From contig CM027379.1 in NCBI GenBank assembly GCA_015680905.1, forward strand, positions 32,816,501 through 32,880,500: a stretch of 64,000 nt of DNA, written 5' to 3'. The notes under the pieces were generated by a model. That model was not told the origin of the DNA. It was given only the letters and a program-made list of their open reading frames with translations, and made no database searches. This DNA is from Coptis chinensis (taxonomy: Eukaryota > Streptophyta > Magnoliopsida > Ranunculales > Ranunculaceae). Below are positions 46,424 to 57,080 of the stretch, piece by piece. The translations under genes and the position numbers were made by a program. The number at the start of each line of letters is the position of its first letter. The first letter of the stretch is position 1.

Positions 46424-46454
46424 TGAGTCGTTTATAGTCAGATACTCGAGACTT
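46424..46454 (-). promoter_or_regulatory. Recurrent post-pol motif, copy D2
   Basis: Minus strand AGTCTCGAGTATCTGACT then ATAAACGACTC. As in A, a weaker copy lies on the far side of the conserved block. Confidence 0.5.
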
Positions 46455-46469
46455 TAACAAATAACTGAA

Positions 46470-46511
<42 letters not shown>

Positions 46512-46808
46512 CTTCAGTGTTTCATATATCAACAGTCTAAAGAGTTGGGGGTCTTTCCATAAATAAATAACATGGAATGCACCCCCAAACAGAATCAAGC
46601 TCTAAGATTCTCTAAGACTCAACTTATTGAAATGAAAGCGAAATCTGATGGATGTTTGTGGAAGATATGGTGGATATGGATGAATTTTAGACATAAGGAA
46701 TGGAAGAAATGAGAATGTAGGTTTGGCACAAAACTCATTAATTGTGTGGGTGGAAACTGTCTCAATTCTGAAAATGAAGGTGTCAAGTGCATTTCCCTTG
46801 GGAATTAT

Positions 46809-47055
46809 TTATGTATTAAGAGGATTTAGAAAATTATTAAGTACAGAAGAAACAAAAGGGTCAAGCGCAAACTCCAGGTTCCTTTGAAAGGGTGGAAGGT
46901 GGGGAATATTGGTAAGGGAAGATGAATGAGTGTCAGCTATAGCTCTCAGGTCTAGATCATTAGAAGCCTTGAGATATGCCAGACATTCCTCAATAGGTGG
47001 GTCAAAAGAATCATTGGGATAGAGGGTGAAAAATTCATCTTTCGTCATAGCGTCA
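46809..47055 (-). pseudogene. Tail of gag-protease (element D)
   Basis: About 80 codons; the upstream part is cut by E at 47056. Contains PPFQRNLEFALD, VSSVLNNFLN, matching the C-terminal end of the element A protease ORF (9395-9470). This shared end is the mark of the pol-less layout. Confidence 0.75.
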
Positions 47056-48770
47056 TGATAAGCACCCAAAACTGTAATATTAAACCCCGAGAGACATAGC
47101 ATTTTGGTTAATTATGTGTTTAATAATCATGTAATAATTATATTTTCGTAGTTTTGCAGGTTTCCACATTTAAAATGAATATAATGATAAAACATGCATC
47201 GAAGTACGGGAATACTGGAATATTTGAAGTTTCCCACTCAACCCCAGTGAAGCCCAACAGAGCCTGGCTAGAGCCAAAGTTTCCAAAAGAACAAAACCAA
47301 TGCAGAACGAGTCCACATATAAAGAAGCAGCAAACTTCTGAAGCTCAAATCTGATAAATCGGGGTGCCGACGTTGGCTAGTGAACTGCCAGACCGAGGCG
47401 ACAAACTCTACGCAAAGACAGAAAGTTGTAAAAACGCCAAAATCGGCGCCGCCACTGGACATACTAAGTGGACCCACTCTGCGGGCCCAAAAGGCATGAC
47501 GAGCAAGCATAGGCAGGTGGCAAGTGATGGTTTTAATTTGGTGCCACCTCGCAATATAGAAGACACGTACCAATTCAAACCAGGTGGTTTGAATTGAAAT
47601 TAGCTAAAGGACGAAACCTTAATAAGGTAAAAGACAAAATTTAAAACAGATAAAAACAAAACTTTGAATCAAAGTTTTGAACGTTTCAATTAGCATAAGG
47701 CCAAAACCCAATTAATCCGTCTCCAGTCTCCCGCCTATATATATGAGGGGGTAGCCTTCATTATTTTTCCTTCAGCATTTTCATGCTCTAGCTATACATT
47801 AGTTTTACTTTAACGTCTGTAGTTTCATTCCATCACTTAAACTCTGTCATTTTCATTCCAGCAACTTAAATACTGTAAGTCATTTTACCCTTAATAACAG
47901 TCATTTCTTTTCTAGCGTAATTCATGTCCTGCATTTATTTACTTAATGTATACAACAAGTTTTATTATTCTTTCAATGACCATGAGCTAATCCCCCCCCC
48001 CTCAGGGGGAGGTCTATGCTGCTCGTGTGAGAATCCGGATTGACTCTTTAATATTCTAGAATCACTACTTAGGAATTAGGCATAGATTAGACATCCGGTC
48101 CCAAAATGACTGAGACTGTACAAATTTGGAGTCTTGATGCTCCAGAATAGTCTCGGGCGCGACCCAAAATGTCTCGCGCGCGACTCTATGGTGTCAGACA
48201 GCTTTCCAATTTGTCCAGCTGATGTGGATTCAAGCCAGGAGCTGAAATGATATTCTAGAGATGAAATATTAGTTCAACTCCTTATGCTAGTGCGATGCGA
48301 CTCAGAGACGTGGGCATGCACTAGGGATCAATACTCGACATCGTCTCCAAACTCGAGACGAATTAGAGATGTAGTGATGTGGTAATATAAATTGTTAAAA
48401 AAATGATTCTTACATGAGTAGGATTAATTCTCTCCCTGCTCTTTATCTTTGGTTATCTACATCAAAATCACCGTAGTAATTTACATTAATTGCATTACCG
48501 TTAATTTAATTAAAACCAATTAAAAAACCGAAAATCCTACTCACCAAAAGTGGTAATTCCAGTTGTGAACCTTTTTCGAGCCTTAAGGTTTGGACAATTC
48601 CTTACTTGACCTATCCTACCAAACCCACGTGAGTAAGGTAACTTGACTAAAACGTACGACTATACGGACTTTGGACTTGGGACTTTGGTCTTCGGACTTC
48701 GGACTGTGGACCTCGGACTTAATTAATCAAGAAAACCAATAAACGTGTACAACATAAAACATTTTTATCA
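47056..48770 (+). repeat. 5' LTR of element E
   Basis: TGATAAGCACCC to TTTTTATCA. TATA box TATATATAT at 47736-47744. A C-run near 47991 and GC-rich words (GGGCGCGACCC, CTCGCGCGCGACTC) near 48155-48185. Related in reverse to 16819-18094. Confidence 0.85.
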
Positions 48771-48772
48771 AA

Positions 48773-48783
48773 TGGCGCCGCTG
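48773..48783 (+). promoter_or_regulatory. Primer binding site of element E
   Basis: TGGCGCCGCTG after the LTR end; pairing with tRNA-Asp breaks down after these bases. Confidence 0.7.
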
Positions 48784-50184
48784 TGCGCCGAAGGACTCTG
48801 GACTTAACGTAATAACTCGAACACATCACGTAAAACCCCCTCCCCTACCTCTTCAATTTTTTTAATTTCCATTTCTTTTGCAATACTAACGTATTACGTA
48901 CCTGTTTGCCCCAAATTTTTCTACTAACAGATATCTGTGAACCAGATCTTGTTTATTTCTATTAGCACAGTTTAAGTATTTCGTAGGAACTTGAAGTACT
49001 GAACTAACAAAAGAGTATTGGACGAGACTAAATTAGTAATGCGCGAGACTAACCTAGAGTATCAACACTCTAGTTTTCAGGTACATGCCACTTTCCCTTT
49101 CAGTACTCTTTTGGACTCTCTTGTCCAGTTTTTCCAGTAAGTTCACGAGCTCAGAAGTTAGTTCGATCGTGCACGAGAAATTGCAGGACACCAAGTTTCA
49201 AATCCTTAAACTCATCAAACTTTGTCGAGGATATTATTTGGTTGTTACTATAACATGTTTTACTTTGCATGTTTGTGTGTGGCATAAGAACTCTTTGCAT
49301 ATAAATGTGGTTCGTCATTACATATTCACGTTAACACGATCAATATGATTCGAATATATTTGGATGTATGTGTAGTTTCAAACCACCTTTCGAGAATTTT
49401 TGTATGTGTATGTTACATGAATTCACGTACACGGTATTCATTTGTATGAGTTCGTTCTCGACATTCCCCTAGCTCACATATAACTTACATATAGTTGCAC
49501 GTATAAATAATATAGATTTGCATGTGTAGACTTTCTGCATAAACTAGTATATATTAATTAGTTTCTATTTTGGCATCTATCATTTTTAATTGCATATTTT
49601 GTAATCACGTCTCCATAATACATTAATTACGTAAACTAAAAAAAAATAAATAAAATAAATAAAATAAAAATAAAATAAAAAAATAAAAAAATAAAAAAAT
49701 CCTAATAATTAAAATTTCATCTTAATCATCTTAATAACACCTCGCATAATACACCATCATAAATCATCATCCTATTCCATCAGTGCCTAAGAAACTTAAA
49801 AAAAAAAAAAAAAAAAAATGAGGTTGCCTAATTAAGGAACATGCTAGCACGAACAACCTCTCTCAATTCTCTCAGGTGACCTGGCTGCTGGAATATTCAC
49901 ACGTTATCCTAGCTTACCTGCTCAAGTTAGCAATAGCTCAGGAAAACGTGCTTCACCTCTCTCTTTCCTTAATTCTAAAACCTCCAGTCATAATTCGTTC
50001 CTTATGAGCCTTAAATTAAAATTTATATTTGTATGAGGCTACGGTATGGTAAACATAAGGAATTAGAACTTACATATCGTCGTTGAAAATACAATAAACA
50101 TCTGCTTATGCTATCTCCTAGACATAGTTCCTCCTTCGTAAACCAACCTTGTCAAACATCTCCGTTGCCGTCATCTCCGTAATT
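48784..50184 (+). other. Leader of element E
   Basis: About 1.4 kb without a credible gene. It holds an AAATAAAATAAA-type low-complexity run (49640-49700), an A-run at 49798-49818, and CATG/GTATGT-rich stretches. Matches the inverted leader of G at 1-1250. Confidence 0.65.
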
Positions 50185-51960
50185 ATGGCCGGGGAAAAAT
50201 CCTATCAAGAAACCCCTTCGATTTCTATATTGCTTTACAAGAAGGACTCGCTTCTTGCATTAAACTCGATGCTATTGTAGGTGATTTTCGAATTTCGCCA
50301 AACATTTTCGGTTTGTTACTCGCTTTTACCATGGTCTAGACCATGAAAAACCGATAATCACCTTCGCCGGATGCAACAAGTAGTCACCACTTTCCGCCAT
50401 CCGACCGTTACCAACGAACAAGTTTTGCTCCGGGTTGTTTCCCTTCACCTTAGGCGATAAAGCTTCGGTTTGGCTCACGGTGAAGCGCCCAGAATCCATT
50501 GACACATGGGCCAAACTCGTATAACCATTCATGATAAAGTTCTATACTCAGAAGAAAACTACAGAAATGCTTCAAAAGATTCAATTCTTTCGCCAGCACC
50601 CCCAGGAATCCTTTTCTAAAGCATGGAGCAGATTTACTGATCTGCTTCTTGAATGTCCCCATCATCAACTTGACACCGCTGTATTAGTTCGTTCATTCTT
50701 TAATGGTCTCTCTGACCATCAAAAGGAATCACTAGATATCATGAACGGCAGTTGTTTCATGGACAAGGGCACTACTGAAGCATACATGTTTCTTGAGAAA
50801 CAGGCTTCACGAAGCACGCATTGGGGAAACACTGATTCTTTCAGATCTTCTAAAGACACTCCTACCAAAGTTACATCTATGTTCGAGGTCAAACCCGATT
50901 GGAATTAAAAACTCTGATCGAGTCCCTAAACAAAAAGGTCGATGCTCTTTCGGTACAAGTAAATGATCAAAAACCCAAACATGTCATGGCTGCCAACGCT
51001 TCCCCATGTCCTCTTTGCTTAAGTCCGGAGCACGCCGATTCTTATTGTCCTTTGGTATACGAGTGCCCTCCCTAACCTTCTGAAAAGGCTTGTGCTTTCA
51101 ACATCCCTAATGCACCTTGGCGACAACATCCGAATTTAGCTTAGGCACCCCCTGCCCAACAACAAGCTCCTCCGGTGTCAACAACGTTCTGACGACCACC
51201 CACCTAACTACAATTCCTATCGTCAAGGAAATCCTCCAGAATTCCAGCAAGGGCAAAGTAATTTTCCCAACAATGCAAATATAGGGTACCAAAACAACCG
51301 CGAACCTTGTTCCCGCTAATCAAGGATATGGCTACCAAAATCAACCCAGTAATAATAACCGTGAACTTGTTCCTCATTGCTGTTTTATTGGTACAATCCG
51401 TACCGATAAAACAAATTGAAACTTTTCTAACATACATGAATCAACGAATCAAATCCTAGCTTCTATCCAATCCGTCTCTTCACCGTTAGCTCGGGATAAA
51501 AGTCAAGAGGCGTGTTTCCCGCCAAGCAGGTTCCAAACCCTAAGCCTACAAACACGCCTTTGAACTCAACAATGCACCGGGATCTAGTAATCCAAGCCGG
51601 TGGTGAGGTAAATGCCATTACCACTCTTCGTTACGGCGAACCATCGACAATAAAATATTATGATGGACGAGGAATCGACGGAAACCACGGCCGACGCCCT
51701 TTCAACTTCTACTTCGCGAACCTATAATGCATTTAAGTTGTACCTTCCAATTCTACACCCACGCCCCTAGGAAAGACGCCACTGATCCTTATGGGCGATT
51801 CCGCCCAAAAGCTCCATTCCCTGCCCGTTTGGTAAAGAACAAATGTGACGAACATTTCGATGAGATCCGTGAAACCTTCAAAAATTTGACCATAAACTTA
51901 CCTTTCCTAGATGCGCTTAAGCATTTACCCAAGCATGCCAAGTTTTTGAAGGACATGTGC
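50185..51960 (+). pseudogene. gag (element E)
   Basis: The ATG at 50185 (MAGEK) aligns with the second Met of C gag; no MRLRSG start is seen. Recognisable pieces appear in shifting frames: GDFRISPNIF, RRMQQVVTTFRHP, then an open stretch 50531-50908 with FFRQHPQESFSKAWSRFTDL and SFFNGLSDHQKE; zinc knuckle CPLCLSPEHADSYC (51006-51050); APWRQHPN; and DPYGRFRPKAPFPARL (51785). Several stops and at least six frameshifts. Confidence 0.82.
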
Positions 51961-52560
51961 ACCACCAAACAACGTACGAATGTTCTTCAACAAGCATTCC
52001 TCACTGAGCAGTTTCCCTCGATTACGACTACTAATGGTGTGGTTAAGTACAAGGACCCAGGTCGACCAACTGTACCATGCGTTATGCATTAACAAGTATA
52101 TCGCTACCGCACTTTTAGACCTAAAAGCCAGTGTTAACCTACTTCCCTACTACTTATTTAAGCAGTTAGGTCTTCATGAATTAAAACCTACCAATATGAC
52201 TCTGCAACTCGCGGATCGCTCCATCAAGTACCCAAAGGGCATAGTAGAGAACGTCATAGTCAAGATCCAAGATTTTTACTACCCAGTTGATTTTGTCATT
52301 TTAGATACTGAAGTGGCCTGTGACTCCATTCCTATCATCTTGGGATGTCCTTTTTTTTGCAATCGCTAACGCCTTATCAATTATCGGGGACGGTTCAATG
52401 ACATTGTCTTTTCGGGAACCTTTCGTTTAACTCAACGATTCAAATTAATGAAACAATTTCCCAATCATATAATGGAGGCTTAGATTAGTTTGGTTGATAG
52501 ACTGGAACATGATTATTTCACAAACTCTTTTCCCGACGCAGATACACTAATTTCTTTTTT
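51961..52560 (+). pseudogene. Aspartic protease (element E)
   Basis: Active site reads DLKAS at 52118-52132: Gly of DLGAS is replaced by Lys, which should abolish activity. Then VNLLPYYLFKQLGL, MTLQLADRSIKYPKG, YYPVDFVILDTEVA, IILGCPFF, followed by frameshifts. Confidence 0.82.
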
Positions 52561-54300
52561 TTGATAATCCCGAAGTTTGATGATGACTTCGTACATATAA
52601 AGGATGTCCACACATTATTAGAGTCGGTACCATTATTTGATCCTACTCTTGCATTGCAAAACCGATTCAAGAACCGGATTAAGCTCTTTTCCATTGAAGA
52701 GATGATCCCTCACGAATCCTTGATCCCTAATCCTCCAACTCCGGATTTAAAACCTCTACCCTCTGATTTGAAGTACGTGCATCTTGATCTCGATGGTAGT
52801 CACCCTATAATAATTTCTACTCACTTGACTACCGATGAAGAGGCATGTTTGATTCATGTCACTCGTGAACACCGCTCCGCTATCGGATGGTCCTTAGATG
52901 ATATCAAGGGAATAGACCCTAGCATATGCACGCATTGCATACATCTCGATGACGACACAAAGACATCGCGAGAACCACAATGCCGCCTTAATCCCGCCAT
53001 GAAGGAAGTGGTGAAAGAGGAAGTTTTACGTTTACTTGATGCGGGTATCATATACCCTATCTCTGATAGTGATTGGGTTAGTCCTGTCCACGTTGTTCCC
53101 AAAAAGTCCGGCATTTAAGTTGTACAAAATGAAAATGGTGAGTGCATCTCCACTCGCATTCCATTAAAATGGAGAATTTGCATTGACTATCGCAAACTTA
53201 ATGCCGAACACGTAAAGATCACTTCCCTCTCCCATTCATTGACCGGATGCTAGAACGCGTTTAGCCGGTCATGCTTACTACTTGTTTTCTTGATGGCTAT
53301 TCGGATACTTCCAAATTGTCATCGATCCGCCGATCAAGAAAAGGCAACTTTCACATGTCCCTTTGGAACCTTTGCATACGCATCTAATGCCTTTTGGTCT
53401 TTGTAATGCCCGGGCACCTTCCAATATTTGCATGCTTCACATTTTCGATGATATGGTGGAACATTATATGGAAGTCTTCATGGACAATTTTTCCATCTAC
53501 GGAAATTCCTTTGACGACTGCCTATCCAACCTTTCTAAAGTGTTAACGCATTCTGAAGAGAAAAATCCGTACTCAATTGGGAGAAGTGTCATTTCATGGT
53601 TACCAAAGGACTTGTTCTAGGTCATATTGTTTCGAAAGACGGCATAGAGGTTGATAAAGCTAAAATTGTTAAAATTGTTTCGCTACCTTTCCCACGTACA
53701 GTTCGTGATATCCGTGCCTTTTTAGGACACGCTGGATTTTATAGGAGATTCATTCAGGATTTTTCTAAAGTTGCTCGACCTTAAACCAATTTCCTGCTTA
53801 AGGATGCAGTATTCGACTTCAATTTCAATTGCAAAAAAGCTTTTGATACTCTAAAAACCGCTCTGACTACCGCTCTTATCATTCAACCCCCTGATTGGTC
53901 TCAACCATTTGAACTAATGTGTGACGCTAGCGACTTTGTTATTGGCGTCGTATTAGGCCAATGACGTGATGACAAACCCGTTGTCATTTACTACGCTAGT
54001 AAAACTCTTAATGACGCTCAACATAATTACACAACAACTGAGAAAGAGTTCCTAGGTGTTGTCTATGCCTTGGATAAGTTTCGCCCTTACCTAGTTGGAA
54101 CATCCACTATCGTATATACTGACCATGCCGCAATTTGGTACTTGCGAAAAAGGACGTAAAACAACGATTGTTCCGCTGGATCCTTCTCTTGCAAGAATTC
54201 ACCTTGGAAATCAAAGACAAGAAAGGAACCGAAAATGTCATAGCTGACCATTTATCAAGGCTGGTTGGTGACATTGATAGTGGTTCTGAAGCCATCTGTG
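52561..54300 (+). pseudogene. Reverse transcriptase and RNase H (element E)
   Basis: RT pieces: LPSDLKYVHLD, HRSAIGWSLDDIKGI, LNPAMKEVVKEEVLRLLDAG, YPISDSDWVSPVHVVPKKSG, then broken frames, CMLHIFDDMVEHYMEVFMD. The catalytic box reads FMDN (53477-53488), the second Asp being Asn. LGHIVSKDGIEVDKAK and RDIRAFLGHAGFYRRF follow. RNase H: LMCDASDFVIGVVLGQ, a TGA (53962-53964), [24 protein letters not shown], then [11 protein letters not shown]. Frameshifts near 53200-53420 and 54140. Confidence 0.87.
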
Positions 54301-55600
54301 ATTCCTTCCCAGACGAATATCTGTACTATATTTTCTCATCTCCATGGTACGCGGATATCGTTAACTATCTAGTTACTAAGGAAGTTCCTTCCTTTTGGTC
54401 ACGCGTCGATCATAAAAGTTCTTATCCTTTGTAAAATATTATTTTTGGGATGACCCTACCTCTTTAAGTATTGTTCGACCAACTCATTCGTCATTTTGCA
54501 TTCCGGGAGGAGCACACCGACGTATTATCCTTTTGCCATGAACAATCTTGCAGGAGGCCATTTGATGGAAAGAAAACTGCGGCCAAGGTATTACAATGTG
54601 GTTTTCTGGCCTACCCTTTTTCGCCGATTCACATGAACATTGTATAGCTTGCATTCGTTGTCAGCACCTAGGTCGAATTACCAAACGAAATATGATGCCC
54701 CTAAATCCTATCTTGATTGTGGAAATTTTTTATGTTTGGGGCATTGATTTTATGGGACCTTTCCCTATTTCTCAAGGTTTTCTATACATTTTAGTTGTTG
54801 TAGACTATGTGTCCAAATGGAATTGAGGCACTCGCATGTCGCTCAAATGACCATAAGACTGTCATGAAATTTGTTAAAGAAAAGATTTTCTCTCGTTTTG
54901 GTGTCCCCAAAGCTATCATCAGTGATGGGGGTACACATTTTTGTAATAAATTTTTTGGGTTTTTAATGAAGAAATATGGAGTTACTCACAAGGTTGCTAC
55001 TCCATATCACCCACAAACGAGTGGCCAAGTGGAAGTCTCCAACAAAGAGATAAAGTCTATTCTAGAGAAAATTATCGACCCATCAAGAAAGGACTGGTCT
55101 CTCCACTTATCGGATGCCTTATGGGCATACCGAACAGCATTTAAGACACCTATAGGGATGTCTCCTTACCGTATTGTTTTTAGAAAACCTTGTCATCTGC
55201 CAGTTGAACTTGAGCATCGTGCCCTTTGGGCCATCAAAAGCCTCAATTACAATATCATCGAGGCAGGTGAGAAGTGAAAACTGTAATTAAATAAGCTTGA
55301 GGAGATTTGGAGTGATGCTTATGATATCTCGAAATCCTACAAAGCTAACATGAAAAGAGTGCACGACAAGCACATTTTGTGTAAGGATTTTAAAATTGGC
55401 CAAAAAGTTTTACTGTACAACTCCAGATTACACATTTTTCCTGGTAAATTGAAAACACGATGGTCTGGTCCTTTCATTGTGTCAGCTGTGAAACATTATG
55501 GGGCAATCTCTTTGTTTAATCTACAAGATAATAGCGAATTTCAAGTCAATGGACAACGCCTAAAACATTATCACTTAATTACGCTCACTAGATGTTGAAC
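54301..55600 (+). pseudogene. Integrase (element E)
   Basis: Zinc domain in pieces (54530-54670, ending CIACIRCQHLGRITKRN). Core: [12 protein letters not shown] (54739), [10 protein letters not shown] (54920), [12 protein letters not shown] (55025); all three acidic residues present. Then [19 protein letters not shown] and [16 protein letters not shown], a stop after EAGEK (55277), and a C-terminal domain with the GPF motif (SGPFIV near 55467) followed by [13 protein letters not shown] frameshift near 54820 joins WVSKWN to the rest. Confidence 0.88.
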
Positions 55601-55725
55601 GGACTCTTCTTCAGGATCCGGTCTACTGGACTAGATGTTTTAGTTTGGCGTACTCAATCTTGTTTCTATAGAGGGTATGCGCCATTTTGGTAGCGGGCCA
55701 TCTTCTATCTTATGATCTCCATAGT

Positions 55726-55770
55726 TCATTGAAGTGTGTGGTTGCAAGCGCCGGAACCTTACTCCACGAA
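55726..55770 (+). promoter_or_regulatory. Conserved post-pol block, element E copy
   Basis: GAAGTGTGTGGTTGCAAG, CCGGAACCTTACTCCACG: a divergent copy; GTAAGT is lost. Confidence 0.45.
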
Positions 55771-55795
55771 AACTCTATTTCAGAACTGAGTATAA

Positions 55796-56140
55796 ATGTC
55801 TTCTGCAACACAAGCAAATGTGCTTTTCGGTAAACGATGGGTACCTAAAATTTCACCTCCTTCCTTCTCTTCCCTTTTCTACTCCCTACCTTGCGAACTT
55901 CAGCTAATCATTTGGTGTAAGTCTCACTTATCACGAATAGGGAATGGTCGTAGTACTTTTTCTCGTAAACGACTTACACGAAGGATGGGCTGGTGTATGC
56001 ATTGTCAAACACCCTTCTGTCTAGGTCTTGACTTCCTATCCGATACTAGCCAGTTTAAGGTATACTTTTGTCTGACACCAGCTGCGCAGGATAATCTTTG
56101 TCGCCGCGCCGTTTCTCCCACAGGTTGGGATTCGTCTTGA
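55796..56140 (+). CDS. Small ORF X: basic Cys-rich protein (element E)
   Basis: An intact 114-codon frame in an otherwise broken element. The C-terminal 70 residues match B (21098-21331): LQLIIW, STFSRKRLTRR (basic patch), GWCMHCQTPFC (CxxC plus third Cys), FKVYFC, LCRRAV and GWD near the end. Conservation of Cys spacing between two well-separated elements, while flanking DNA differs, argues that it was a real protein. The pattern is that of a small zinc-binding protein with a nuclear/RNA-binding-type basic patch; that role is inference. The first 40 residues are not confirmed by B. The TGA at 56138-56140 overlaps the first copy of the triplicated motif. Confidence 0.6.
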   Translation: MSSATQANVLFGKRWVPKISPPSFSSLFYSLPCELQLIIWCKSHLSRIGNGRSTFSRKRLTRRMGWCMHCQTPFCLGLDFLSDTSQFKVYFCLTPAAQDNLCRRAVSPTGWDSS

Positions 56141-56229
56141 GAATCTGACGTTAAAAGACCCGATTCGTCTTGAGAATCTGACGTTAAAAGACTCAACTCG
56201 TCTTGAGGATCTGACTTTAAAAGACTCAC
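56130..56229 (+). repeat. Triplicated post-pol motif (element E)
   Basis: Three tandem units of about 32 bp: TCGTCTTGAGAATCTGACG then TTAAAAGACCC, twice nearly identical, and a third as TCTTGAGGATCTGACTT then TAAAAGACTCACC. Arms GTCTT/AAGAC in each unit could pair. Other elements have one or two copies. Confidence 0.8.
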
Positions 56230-56281
56230 CTTGTAGATATGTTTATATTGTTGCCTTTTCCCTTTGCATTAAGTTTTGCAC

Positions 56282-56470
56282 ATGAGATTCGTGTCCAACC
56301 TCAGATGCCGCATACTTGGAACACAAATGGGCAATGTATTCCACCAGACCAACCCTAGAATTGGTTACTTTGAGTTCCCTTGGGGCGGTTTGAGGATAGT
56401 CGTATGTAATAAAGGCAATTTTATTAGACCCAGAAGCGCGACGATCCAGATGATACCATCCCGCCCCTAA
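56282..56470 (+). CDS. Small ORF Y (element E)
   Basis: Short open frame of about 62 codons from ATG 56282: MRFVSNLRC, HQTNPRIGYFEFPWGGLR, IVVCNKGNFIR, ending at TAA. The TNPRI...WGGLRIVV...KG part is echoed in B at 20360-20430. No known family; no catalytic motif. It follows ORF X here, whereas in B it precedes it. Could be an exon-like part of a larger lost protein. Confidence 0.4.
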   Translation: MRFVSNLRCRILGTQMGNVFHQTNPRIGYFEFPWGGLRIVVCNKGNFIRPRSATIQMIPSRP

Positions 56471-57080
56471 CCCCATAATACATAGAGGTAAAGCCACAAT
56501 CCTGGTGGATCGGGTTCGCTCCAGAGTCGACATATGATGAGCTTGTCTATGATTTAAGATGGTGACTCTTCGACGGACATCCGGTGTTTTTCATGATATC
56601 TCCCTTTGTATATAAATAAAACCTTTGTTTATAAATAAAACACTCTCCTTCTTTTCAAAAAACTCTTGTGATCTTTGAGGATGACTCATACAATTGGATA
56701 GCATTTTTTGTGCCGATCATTTCGATATCTCATTCGTCCCAATTCGGAGTCCAAATGAGTCGGGTAAGCATTTGATTTTTAGGCTTAAATCGGGCTTTTA
56801 GGCTTTGATTTGGGCATGGGAAATTTTTGTCCCAACCAAAATATCGAATTTTCAGTCCATTTAAACTCGAAAAACCAGAAAACACGGCCATCCTTACATC
56901 CTTCTTTTTTCCAAAAACCGGATCTTGCCCCCTCGCTTAAGTCTCGCACGAGATAGGCCCACACTAAATCCAAGTCTCGTGGCGAGATCAATTATAACTC
57001 CGACCACAATTCCTCTTCCACAAAAGTTCCATTTCTTCCCTCATCATTAATCAATATCCAGCCTATCCCTAAGACTAGTG
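56471..57080 (+). other. Noncoding region before ORF1 (element E)
   Basis: No gene. A weak match to the second conserved block lies at 56690-56770 (CATTTCGATATCTCATTCG). TATATAAATAAAACC occurs twice near 56610-56640. Confidence 0.5.

Larger units (their letters stand above)
45408..46808 (-). other. Region between protease tail and ORF1 (element D)
   Basis: Second conserved block 45792-46000, G-run on the minus strand at 46055-46072, recurrent motif at 46117-46146 and 46424-46454, post-pol block 46312-46385, an (AT)n run 46470-46510, and a further G-run (CTGTTTGGGGGTGC, minus) near 46577-46590. No gene. Confidence 0.65.
39095..47055 (-). mobile_element. Element D: inverted pol-less Athila-like element
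   Basis: Reading from 47055 down: the end of a gag-protease tail, a spacer as in A, post-pol block, ORF1, ORF2, 3' noncoding, tract, and 3' LTR ending exactly at 39095. Pol is absent in the same way as in A. Its LTR tip cuts C, so D inserted into C; its own left part is cut by the LTR tip of E. LTR sequence links it to C, while its internal layout links it to A. Confidence 0.88.

Noticed and set aside
46470-46510. (AT)n run as an origin or structural element
   Set aside because: Plain dinucleotide microsatellite; nothing else supports a function.
39095-47055. Treating D as an inverted half of element C
   Set aside because: D has its own ORF1 and a pol-less junction, and its LTR tip is clean, so it is a separate insertion.
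47154-47597. Short frames in the E LTR
   Set aside because: LTR sequence with no matching frame in the G LTR.
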